In this document: positions 1-6,404 of the stretch, one piece after another
How the letters are laid out: each line of letters begins with the position of its first letter
How positions within the stretch are numbered: the stretch's first letter is position 1
NCBI GenBank assembly: GCA_031254255.1
Contig: JAIRUT010000019.1
Span: forward strand, 1 to 6,404
Direction: 5' to 3'
DNA: 6,404 nucleotides
Source of the DNA: Coriobacteriales bacterium
GTDB taxonomy: Bacteria; Actinomycetota; Coriobacteriia; Coriobacteriales; UBA8131
Program-made: the position numbers and the translations under genes
Notes under the pieces: model-generated
Told to the model about the DNA's origin: nothing
What the model saw: only the letters and a program-made list of their open reading frames with translations
Databases searched by the model: none

Positions 1-438
1 GCAGCAGCCATCAGTCACTTGAATCCCACATATTCAGAATTCAAAATTCAGACACCCGAAAGCGAGATTACAGCCAAGGGCATTGCTGTCCTGCTGCTGA
101 ACTTCGCTAAGATCAACCAGGACATCTCAATCACTCACAGAAACAATGCCCGAGACGGCTTCTTTGAGGTCGCGATCCTGAAGTCCCACAATGCCCTGGC
201 CTTACTGCCAACACTTTTTGCGGCCTTCCTGGACCGTAGCGACAACTCCCCGAATCGTCCGGATGCTTTGGAGATACATATGGCCAGTTCGGTTCGAATC
301 GAATCGAATCCTCCGCTCTACCTGCAGCATGACGGTGAAGTACCGGATGCTCAGACTCCATTCTCCGCTAGCGTACTACCAGGTGCCGTACGCCTGATCG
401 TCAGCCCGGAGGCCTACGAAAAATTTCAGGTAGTTTAG
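1..438 (+). CDS. Diacylglycerol/lipid kinase family protein, C-terminal part (5' end outside window)
   Basis: The reading frame is open from base 1, so this is the 3' part (145 codons plus TAG) of a longer gene; the TTG at 19 is not a credible start. The protein resembles the C-terminal beta-sandwich domain of the YegS/DagK/sphingosine-kinase family, which phosphorylates diacylglycerol or a related lipid with ATP at the membrane. Two family signatures are visible. The first is ARDGFFEVAILKS, matching the usual DG-hydrophobic-(D/E)-V block. The second is QHDGEVPDAQTPF followed by VLPGAVRLIV, where the DGE (Glu codon 337-339) corresponds to the conserved active-site acidic motif. The N-terminal nucleotide-binding domain with the GGDGT motif should lie upstream of the window. 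A pentanucleotide repeat (294-310) lies inside the gene. The stop overlaps the stop of the convergent flavoprotein gene. Family assignment is fairly secure; the lipid substrate is unknown. Confidence 0.85.
   Translation, partial: AAAISHLNPTYSEFKIQTPESEITAKGIAVLLLNFAKINQDISITHRNNARDGFFEVAILKSHNALALLPTLFAAFLDRSDNSPNRPDALEIHMASSVRIESNPPLYLQHDGEVPDAQTPFSASVLPGAVRLIVSPEAYEKFQVV
294..310. repeat. TCGAA pentanucleotide repeat, three copies plus TC
   Basis: Three perfect tandem copies of TCGAA followed by TC lie inside the lipid kinase gene and encode part of VRIESN. Five is not a multiple of three, so gain or loss of a copy would shift the frame about 45 codons before the stop and remove the DGE motif. 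Three copies is short for a real phase-variable tract. Confidence 0.8.
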
Positions 439-1607
439 GATTTTGATTTTGCTGCAGCCAGCCCAGCTGCCCATCCAGACGCCCAAGCCCAATGCAAGTT
501 GTATCCACCGCAGGGACCATCAACATCGATAATCTCCCCCGCCGCATAGACATTTGGCGCCATCTTGAGCTGAAGACTTTCCGGATCAAGTGCCTCAAAA
601 GATAGTCCACCTCGCTGAGCCTGAGGCTGGAGGTTTCCAAGATCGCTGCCTTGAACCTCCAATTGGAAGTCGGTACATATAGACTCCAACCGTTTTATTT
701 CTGAATCTGTGAGTGAAGTGATAGATCTTTCTCCAGCGACTTTCGCCTTCCTTAAAATAGCCAAGCCTAATGGCCTGCGCAAAAGACCATCAAAGAGGGT
801 ATTGCAGGGTTGACTGGCATAACGCTCACAGATATCAGTTAGATTCAACCCATTCCAAGTGGTCGTCAGATCCAAAGAAACAATGTCACCTTTTTCTGAA
901 TAGCGGCTAGCATTGAAGGTAACAATTCCGGAGATCCCGTAATTGCGAAACATCAGTTCTCCGATCTCGCTGAAGAGCAACTTGCCGTCGCGCAAAAGAT
1001 TCAGGCGGCAAACCGCACGCAGGCCATCAAGGCCTTCCAGCAAACTCTTTTCTGTGTTCAGAGGATGCAGGATCGGGCGAAATTCAGTGTATGGCAATTG
1101 CGCATCAACATCGATAATGTTGCCGAGAATGGAGCTTGAGCATTCATTGAAGCCACAAGCTAAAATAATTTTGGAGTCTTGACAACAGGAGAGATCCGCT
1201 GCCACGCACTGGGTTTTTATCACCACAGACGACCTCTTGAGCTCTCGTAGCAAAACCTCGAGCACACTGCCAGCATAGCGAGTGGCCGGAAAAAGCCAGC
1301 CATCTTGATCAACAACCGCCATACCCCAATGCTCAAACAGGTCTCTTAGCCAAGAGCTGTCACAGCGCAAGAGTATGGATGCGGCAAATTCAGCATTATG
1401 GTACTGCGACAGGAAATCGGGAGCACCAGCGGATATAGCAGTATTGGAAAAATTGCAGCGACCATTACCGCTGACCATGATCTTGCCGCCTATGCGATCC
1501 TTGGCCTCCAGGATCAAAACCCGTGAACCCTCGGCAGCGGCAGCCAAAGCCGACATGATCCCAGCCGGCCCACCACCAATCACAATGACATCAAAATGCT
1601 CGGACAA
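435..1607 (-). CDS. HI0933/BaiN-like NAD(P)/FAD-dependent oxidoreductase
   Basis: A 390-residue flavoprotein of the HI0933 (YhiN/BaiN) family, a usual full length. The N-terminal Rossmann motif GGGPAG (residues 11-16) with Glu34 at the end of the second strand binds the FAD ADP moiety. The family block SGNGRCNFSN is at 46-55, and the C-terminal FAD block GEIIDVDGPCGGYN is at 357-370, followed by LHWAWASG. The best-studied relative, BaiN of Clostridium scindens, is linked to reduction of bile-acid intermediates, but most members have no known substrate, so none is assigned. The start is TTG: the in-frame codons upstream reach a TAA six codons before it with no ATG or GTG, and GTGGAG sits 4 nt before the TTG. 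No signal peptide or membrane segment is seen, so it is probably cytoplasmic. It lies downstream of tRNA-Val, separated from it by a terminator, so it probably has its own promoter. Its stop overlaps that of the convergent lipid kinase. Confidence 0.94.
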   Translation of the reverse strand: MSEHFDVIVIGGGPAGIMSALAAAAEGSRVLILEAKDRIGGKIMVSGNGRCNFSNTAISAGAPDFLSQYHNAEFAASILLRCDSSWLRDLFEHWGMAVVDQDGWLFPATRYAGSVLEVLLRELKRSSVVIKTQCVAADLSCCQDSKIILACGFNECSSSILGNIIDVDAQLPYTEFRPILHPLNTEKSLLEGLDGLRAVCRLNLLRDGKLLFSEIGELMFRNYGISGIVTFNASRYSEKGDIVSLDLTTTWNGLNLTDICERYASQPCNTLFDGLLRRPLGLAILRKAKVAGERSITSLTDSEIKRLESICTDFQLEVQGSDLGNLQPQAQRGGLSFEALDPESLQLKMAPNVYAAGEIIDVDGPCGGYNLHWAWASGWAAGLAAAKSKS

Positions 1608-1677
1608 ATCACTCCACTCAATTTAAACAATCTAAACGTTGAATCATACCTATTCTGACATCCAGGGATAAAAAAAT

Positions 1678-1689
1678 CCAGATATCTGG
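1678..1689. repeat. 12-bp perfect palindrome CCAGATATCTGG
   Basis: A perfect 12-bp inverted repeat lies in the region upstream of the flavoprotein gene. On the minus strand it is followed directly by A and a run of seven T. As RNA it would give only a 4-bp stem with a 4-nt loop, which is weak for a terminator. A protein-binding site is possible, but no regulator is recognised. Confidence 0.5.
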
Positions 1690-1715
1690 CTCGAGCATTT
1701 GGCTGATGATATTTT

Positions 1716-1737
1716 TTGACATATGGCTATTTGTCAA
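1716..1737. promoter_or_regulatory. Operator-like inverted repeat TTGACA-N10-TGTCAA
   Basis: Two 6-bp arms, TTGACA (1716-1721) and TGTCAA (1732-1737), form a perfect inverted repeat with a 10-nt spacer that itself has partial symmetry. Read on the minus strand, the right arm is also a consensus -35 hexamer (TTGACA) upstream of the flavoprotein gene. The nearest good -10 match (TATCAT, 1706-1711) is 20 bp away, which is longer than usual. It could be a regulator site, part of a promoter, or chance in AT-rich DNA. Confidence 0.35.
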
Positions 1738-1744
1738 TTGTTCT

Positions 1745-1787
1745 CAAAACAAAACAGGCCAAGAGCTTAAAAATCACTCTTGACCTG
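1745..1787 (-). terminator. Rho-independent terminator after tRNA-Val
   Basis: On the minus strand, CAGGTCAAGAG pairs with CTCTTGGCCTG over 11 bp, with one G-U pair, around an 11-nt loop (1766-1776). The stem is followed by TTTTGTTTTG. It begins 11 nt after the tRNA CCA end, so it should end the tRNA transcript, and any read-through from pncA, before the flavoprotein gene. The plus-strand direction lacks a T tract, so the terminator acts one way only. Confidence 0.82.
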
Positions 1788-1797
1788 CGAATACTCA

Positions 1798-1872
1798 TGG
1801 TGCGCGATACAAGATTTGAACTTGTGGCCCCTACCGTGTCAAGGTAGTGCTCTCCCCCTGAGCTAATCGCGC
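1798..1872 (-). tRNA. tRNA-Val (anticodon GAC), CCA encoded
   Basis: A complete cloverleaf can be folded on the minus strand. The acceptor stem GCGCGAT pairs with ATCGCGC. The D arm is GCTC/GAGC with loop AGGGGGA. The anticodon stem CTACC/GGTAG holds the loop TTGACAC. The variable loop is GGGCC, and the T arm is ACAAG/CTTGT with loop TTCAAAT. All stems pair perfectly. The anticodon GAC (1838-1840) reads GUC and GUU valine codons. The discriminator is A (1801), and CCA is genome-encoded at 1798-1800. It is a single tRNA, placed 57 bp after pncA on the same strand, with a terminator just behind it. Confidence 0.97.
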
Positions 1873-1893
1873 ACGTTGAAAACAGCGCCGTAA

Positions 1894-1921
1894 AGTTTAC
1901 CATAAAGAACTGCAAAGACAA
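1894..1921 (-). promoter_or_regulatory. Possible promoter of tRNA-Val
   Basis: Read on the minus strand, TTGTCT (1916-1921) and TAAACT (1894-1899) are separated by 16 bp, each matching 4 of 6 consensus bases. Transcription would start near 1887, about 15 nt before the mature tRNA 5' end, a usual tRNA leader length. The elements lie between the pncA stop and the tRNA. Read-through from pncA is the alternative. Confidence 0.4.
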
Positions 1922-1929
1922 CTATAAGT

Positions 1930-2658
1930 TTAAGAAACTATCCGATCTGATCCAAATCTGCTGGAATCCACTATCTGAACACCGGCCTCCTCCAGCCTTT
2001 TCAGAGCCTGTCTGCCGTCGTCAGGGCTGATATTCACCGCCCTGCAGGCATCGGAGATCACTGTAACCGCAAAGCCCTCGGTAAGGGCATCCAGGGCGGT
2101 GGCCAAGACGCAATAGTCCGTGGCCAGGCCGACAACCACTACATCCGTCACGCCTTCGGTACGTAAAAACTCCGCAAGTCCGGTTGAACTGGCATGGTCA
2201 TTGTCGTAGAAACCGGAGTAGGAATCGATGCGCCTGTCTGTCCCCTTGCGAAAGACCACATCTATCAGCTCGGCCTTCAGGTTGGGATGAAACTCGGCAC
2301 CTTGGGTCTCGGCAATGCAGTGATCCGGCCAGAAGACCTGGGGCAGACCGCTCAGCTCCCCCATTTCACCAACTGTCACACCCTTGTGCTGAGAGGCAAA
2401 GGAGCCATGGTCGGCTGGGTGCCAGTCTTGCGTGGCCAACACCAAGTCCCCGACTGCAGAAAACTGCTCGGCCAAACTGTTGGTCAACTCGACAATCCCA
2501 TCCCCTCCTGTCACCGCCAATGACCCCCCTGGACAGAAGTCGTTTTGAATGTCCACGATTATCAAAGCCTGCTTGATGTTACTATTATTGGCATCCGCAA
2601 CGAAGTTAGCAGCAGTTTGGTTTTCGCCCAAGTCAGTTCCCCTTCTCATCTCGCTCAT
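1930..2658 (-). CDS. pncA: Nicotinamidase (nicotinamide deamidase)
   Basis: PncA hydrolyses nicotinamide to nicotinate and ammonia in the cytoplasm, feeding NAD salvage; the family also activates the drug pyrazinamide. The isochorismatase-fold protein has the full catalytic set: Asp36 in VDIQNDFCPGG, Lys138 in FRKGTD and nucleophile Cys183 in GLATDYCV. The metal ligands are Asp78 and His80 in DWHPADHGSF and His113 in WPDHC, the arrangement of E. coli-type PncA. At 242 residues it is longer than the usual ~180-215, because about 28 unconserved residues precede the core. The start is uncertain. ATG at 2658 has a modest AGG 7-9 nt upstream, whereas TTG at 2631 (codon 10) has a stronger AAGGGG with a 7-nt spacer and would remove nine residues. 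The gene is transcribed divergently from gdhA and followed by tRNA-Val. Confidence 0.96.
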   Translation of the reverse strand: MSEMRRGTDLGENQTAANFVADANNSNIKQALIIVDIQNDFCPGGSLAVTGGDGIVELTNSLAEQFSAVGDLVLATQDWHPADHGSFASQHKGVTVGEMGELSGLPQVFWPDHCIAETQGAEFHPNLKAELIDVVFRKGTDRRIDSYSGFYDNDHASSTGLAEFLRTEGVTDVVVVGLATDYCVLATALDALTEGFAVTVISDACRAVNISPDDGRQALKRLEEAGVQIVDSSRFGSDRIVS

Positions 2659-2747
2659 ATTAAGACCTGCCTCAATCCCATCTTTTCAGTGCAAATACAG
2701 GAACAATCGGAATATTTTTTTTCAAGCAAAATCAATTTCTATGAGCA

Positions 2748-2776
2748 ATTCTATCCTCTAATAAATGGTCGGCCAA
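2748..2776 (-). promoter_or_regulatory. Possible pncA promoter
   Basis: On the minus strand, TTGGCC (2771-2776) and TAGAAT (2748-2753) are exactly 17 bp apart; the -10 matches 5 of 6 consensus bases and the -35 only 3 of 6. Transcription would start near 2741, giving a leader of roughly 80 nt before the pncA ATG. The call rests on hexamer matches only. Confidence 0.33.
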
Positions 2777-2780
2777 GTGA

Positions 2781-2796
2781 CATTAGCTAGCATTAG
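2781..2796. repeat. CATTAG direct repeat, 10-bp period
   Basis: CATTAG occurs at 2781-2786 and again at 2791-2796, one helical turn apart, with the GCTAGC palindrome across their junction. The pair lies where the -35 element of a gdhA promoter would be expected, between the divergent promoters of pncA and gdhA. It could be an activator-binding site. Confidence 0.45.
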
Positions 2797-2811
2797 AGAT
2801 ACTGTTTGTTT

Positions 2812-2817
2812 TATAAT
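2812..2817 (+). promoter_or_regulatory. Possible -10 element of gdhA promoter
   Basis: A perfect TATAAT hexamer lies 102 bp before the gdhA ATG. No recognisable -35 sequence is found 16-18 bp upstream, and the extended -10 TG is misplaced, so the promoter would be weak alone or activator-dependent. The leader would be about 95 nt. It includes a short tandem AATC triplicate (2881-2892), and no known riboswitch was recognised. Confidence 0.4.
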
Positions 2818-2910
2818 CGCTTGGTTAAAAACGATTTTGGACGTGTCGTTTGACTGGTTGCCTGCCAAATTGCGGTCCACAATCAATCAATCGGGATTTG
2901 TCCACGCTAG

Positions 2911-4272
<1,362 letters not shown>

Positions 4273-4281
4273 GTGTTTGCG

Positions 4282-4318
4282 GGGAGTGCTGGGTGTCTAC
4301 TGAGCACTCCCTTTCTCT
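4282..4318 (+). terminator. Terminator-like hairpin between gdhA and pntA
   Basis: GGGAGTGCT (4282-4290) and AGCACTCCC (4303-4311) form a perfect 9-bp GC-rich stem with a 12-nt loop, 9 nt after the gdhA stop. It is followed by TTTCTCT, an interrupted T tract. It could terminate gdhA transcription fully or in part, or protect the gdhA mRNA 3' end. No convincing promoter is seen in the 39 bp between this tail and the pntA start, so partial read-through into pntAB is likely. Confidence 0.62.
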
Positions 4319-4357
4319 ACACCCTGCGCTCTCTGTACCCGGAAGGAAAGGTCATAA

Positions 4358-5941
4358 ATGATAATTGGTATCCCCAAAGAATCGGCTGCCGGAGAGAGAA
4401 GAGTTGCCGGCACACCAAAAACCGTCAGCCAATTGATCAAGCTGGGTTATACGGTAACGGTGGAATCAGGAGCCGGTCTGGCCGCCTCCTTCCCGGACAG
4501 TGAATACATTGAGGCCGGGGCCCAAATCGTAGACGGAGCAACCGCTTGGGATGCCGATATTGTTACCAAGATCAATGCCCCAGACGAGTCGGAGATGGTG
4601 CGGATGCATAAGGGTGCCCTGCTGGTTTCGCTGATCGAGGCCCCGCGCTCCTCCGAGCGTCTGGATGCCTTGGCCAAGCAAGGGCTCACTGTTCTGGCCA
4701 TGGACTCTGTTCCTCGCATCTCCCGCGCCCAGTCGCTTGATGTCATCTCTTCGATGGCCAATATCGGCGGCTATCGGGCTGTCATTGAGGCTGCCAATGT
4801 TTTCGGCTCCTTCTTCACCGGGCAGGTCACGGCCGCTGGCAAGGTTCCACCAGCCAAGGTTTTTGTCTCCGGAACCGGTGTAGCCGGCCTGGCCGCAATC
4901 GGAACTGCCCGCTCTTTGGGAGCCGTGGTCAAGGCCACAGACATCCGGGCAGAGACTGCCGAGCAGGTGGAGTCGATGGGCGCGGAATTCGTTGCCGTCG
5001 AGGCTGCCGCCCAGCAAAGCTCTGATGGCTACGCCAAGGAAGCTACCGAGGACTACGCGGCAGCGGCGGCTCGTATGTACACCGAGCAGTCCAAGGACAT
5101 GGACATCATCATCACCACAGCCCAAATTCCCGGCCACCCAGCCCCGCGGCTCCTAAGCGCAGATATGGTGGCCGCCATGCGTCCGGGCTCGGTTATTGTA
5201 GACATGGCCGCCTCCAGTGGCGGCAATGTAGAGGGCTCGGCTCCGGATCAGATCGTCATCACGGAAAACGGCGTGAAGATCATCGGCTATACCGATCTGC
5301 CAAACCGGATGCCAACCCAAGCCTCCAGTATGTTTGCCACCAATATTTTGAACCTAATGAAGCTGATCACCCCGGCAAAAGACGGGATGGCGATGATCGA
5401 CAACGAAGATGTCGTCCAGCGTGGCATGCTGGTGGCAGACGGCGGTGAAGTCACTTGGCCGCCTCCGGAAGTCAAGGTCTCAGCTGCCCCGGTTGCGGCG
5501 GCTGGTGCTGGCGCGATCGATGCCAGCACAGAGGCGCTGGCGACTGAGAAGAGGCAGCTTCCCAAGTCGGTCGTCTATGTCGGGGCTGCGCTGCTGGCGG
5601 CGCTTTTCCTGGTGCTTTTTGCTTTCTCCCCGGAGAGCCTGACCGGACACTTCATGGTCTTGATGCTCTCCATCGTTATCGGCTTTTATGTGATCGGCAA
5701 AGTCAGCCACTCCCTGCATACGCCTTTGATGAGTGTGACCAATGCGATATCCGGGATCATTATCGTCGGCTGCTTGGGAGGGTTTCAATTGGTGGACCGA
5801 TCCTTGCCTATGACTGATCCTGTCAACCTGGTTATTCTGATCCTTTCCGTTATCGGCATTCTGCTTGCCTCCATCAACATCTTCGGTGGCTTTACGGTGA
5901 CGCAACGCATGCTGAACATGTTCAGTAAGGGGCAGAAATAA
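4358..5941 (+). CDS. pntA: Proton-translocating NAD(P) transhydrogenase, alpha subunit
   Basis: PntA, with PntB, transfers hydride from NADH to NADP+ while protons re-enter the cell, yielding NADPH. This is the fused alpha form, 527 residues against about 510 in E. coli. The NAD(H)-binding domain I spans about 1-372. It has the start MIIGIPKE, the block [14 protein letters not shown] (115-128), the Rossmann motif GTGVAG (172-177) with Asp195 ending the second strand, and [14 protein letters not shown] (310-323). An Ala/Pro-rich linker (about 373-400) leads to the membrane part, with four hydrophobic segments near 404-422, 430-447, 456-475 and 489-511. The conserved [15 protein letters not shown] and [14 protein letters not shown] are at 453-467 and 506-519. 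A purine-rich ribosome binding site (GGAAGGAAAGG) ends 6 nt before the ATG. pntB follows after 2 nt, clearly an operon. Confidence 0.98.
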   Translation: MIIGIPKESAAGERRVAGTPKTVSQLIKLGYTVTVESGAGLAASFPDSEYIEAGAQIVDGATAWDADIVTKINAPDESEMVRMHKGALLVSLIEAPRSSERLDALAKQGLTVLAMDSVPRISRAQSLDVISSMANIGGYRAVIEAANVFGSFFTGQVTAAGKVPPAKVFVSGTGVAGLAAIGTARSLGAVVKATDIRAETAEQVESMGAEFVAVEAAAQQSSDGYAKEATEDYAAAAARMYTEQSKDMDIIITTAQIPGHPAPRLLSADMVAAMRPGSVIVDMAASSGGNVEGSAPDQIVITENGVKIIGYTDLPNRMPTQASSMFATNILNLMKLITPAKDGMAMIDNEDVVQRGMLVADGGEVTWPPPEVKVSAAPVAAAGAGAIDASTEALATEKRQLPKSVVYVGAALLAALFLVLFAFSPESLTGHFMVLMLSIVIGFYVIGKVSHSLHTPLMSVTNAISGIIIVGCLGGFQLVDRSLPMTDPVNLVILILSVIGILLASINIFGGFTVTQRMLNMFSKGQK

Positions 5942-5943
5942 AT

Positions 5944-6404
5944 ATGGAAACATTCAGCATGCCGGCCTCCCTGATCAGCGGTGCCTTCATCATTTCCGGA
6001 CTTTTATTCATCCTCTCGCTGGCTGGGCTATCCCGGCACGAGACCTCCCGACGCGGCAACATCCTCGGTGCCTGTGGTATGACCGTGGCGCTGGCCTTCA
6101 CCATCCTCGGGGTGGTGCTTGGAACCTCCAGTAATGACAGCCTGGTCCCCTACCTGATCCACGAAGCGGCTCCCAACTGGGCAATTGGGGCGATACTCGG
6201 CGCCATGGCTGTCGGTGCCGTAATCGGTATCATCAGGGCCAAGCGCGTGGAGATGACTCAGATGCCCGAGCTCATCGCCTTGTTTCACAGCTTTGTCGGA
6301 TTGGCCGCCGTGCTGGTCGGCTGGTCGGCCTACTTCGGCTCTGTCCAAAGCGGACACTTTGATGGCCTGCATTCCGGAGAGCTTTTTGTCGGCATCTTCA
6401 TTGG
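5944..6404 (+). CDS. pntB: Proton-translocating NAD(P) transhydrogenase, beta subunit (3' end outside window)
   Basis: The frame is open from ATG 5944 to the window end (153 full codons), about a third of the usual ~460-residue PntB; only the membrane part is visible. It starts METFSMPASL and matches PntB throughout: FILSLAGLSRHETSRRGN (22-39), AKRVEMTQMPEL (99-110) and HSFVGLAAVLVGW (115-127). His115 corresponds to the E. coli beta-His91 implicated in proton translocation. Hydrophobic segments lie near 7-27, 41-60, 79-97 and 112-131. The loop between the second and third segments (about 60-79) seems nearly 20 residues longer than in E. coli. The NADP(H)-binding domain lies beyond the window. 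AAGGGG at 5927-5932, inside the end of pntA, is the likely ribosome binding site, with a rather long 11-nt spacer. Confidence 0.97.
   Translation, partial: METFSMPASLISGAFIISGLLFILSLAGLSRHETSRRGNILGACGMTVALAFTILGVVLGTSSNDSLVPYLIHEAAPNWAIGAILGAMAVGAVIGIIRAKRVEMTQMPELIALFHSFVGLAAVLVGWSAYFGSVQSGHFDGLHSGELFVGIFI

Noticed and set aside
1727..1921. 64-codon minus-strand ORF
   Set aside because: It runs straight through the tRNA-Val gene and its terminator, so it is a chance frame.
2184..2576. 130-codon plus-strand ORF opposite pncA
   Set aside because: It is an antisense shadow of the nicotinamidase gene, with Arg/Pro/Ser-rich composition typical of a wrong frame.
2545..2790. 81-codon plus-strand ORF covering the pncA start and the divergent region
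   Set aside because: It is mostly antisense to pncA and then runs through AT-rich control DNA; no recognisable protein features.
2881..2892. AATC tandem triplicate in the gdhA leader as a possible regulatory repeat
   Set aside because: Only three 4-bp units, with no matching structure or partner; noted but not called as a separate element.
4466..5137. 223-codon minus-strand ORF opposite pntA
   Set aside because: The plus-strand frame is an unmistakable full-length PntA; the reverse frame is low-complexity and Gly/Arg-rich with no family resemblance.
5480..5953. 157-codon minus-strand ORF opposite the end of pntA
   Set aside because: His/Gln/Asp-rich translation of the reverse complement of membrane segments; not a real protein.
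6028..6372. 114-codon minus-strand ORF opposite pntB
   Set aside because: The plus strand is clearly PntB, open to the window end; the reverse frame is a shadow.

Overview
The window looks like an ordinary chromosomal segment of a bacterium with moderate GC (about half G+C in genes, AT-rich intergenic stretches). Short leaders with Shine-Dalgarno sequences, a TTG start, a CCA-encoding tRNA and bacterial operon spacing support this. The phylum is not settled by the sequence. A YegS/DagK-type lipid kinase, a HI0933-type flavoprotein and a ~450-residue hexameric glutamate dehydrogenase together would fit a moderate-GC Gram-positive such as an actinobacterium, but that is a weak inference. No mobile element, CRISPR array or phage gene was seen.

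Layout. Positions 1-438 (+) hold the 3' end of a diacylglycerol/lipid kinase gene that begins outside the window. It converges on, and overlaps by 4 bp, a minus-strand HI0933/BaiN-like flavoprotein (435-1607). Next on the minus strand come a tRNA-Val(GAC) (1798-1872) with its own intrinsic terminator (1745-1787) and possible promoter, and a nicotinamidase gene, pncA (1930-2658). A 261-bp divergent control region (2659-2919) separates pncA from the plus-strand genes gdhA (2920-4272), pntA (4358-5941) and pntB (5944-6404, cut by the window end). A terminator-like hairpin lies between gdhA and pntA. There is no gene-free stretch longer than 300 bases.

How the genes fit together. GdhA fixes ammonia onto 2-oxoglutarate, most likely with NADPH. 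PntAB is the membrane proton-translocating transhydrogenase that makes NADPH from NADH using the proton gradient. PncA converts nicotinamide to nicotinate, feeding NAD resynthesis. The right two thirds of the window is therefore a pyridine-nucleotide and nitrogen-assimilation neighbourhood. This is a sensible metabolic grouping of known families, not a new system. The most interesting points are in the non-coding DNA: a paired CATTAG repeat at the place of a missing -35 element before gdhA, the gdhA/pntA hairpin, and two palindromes upstream of the flavoprotein gene.
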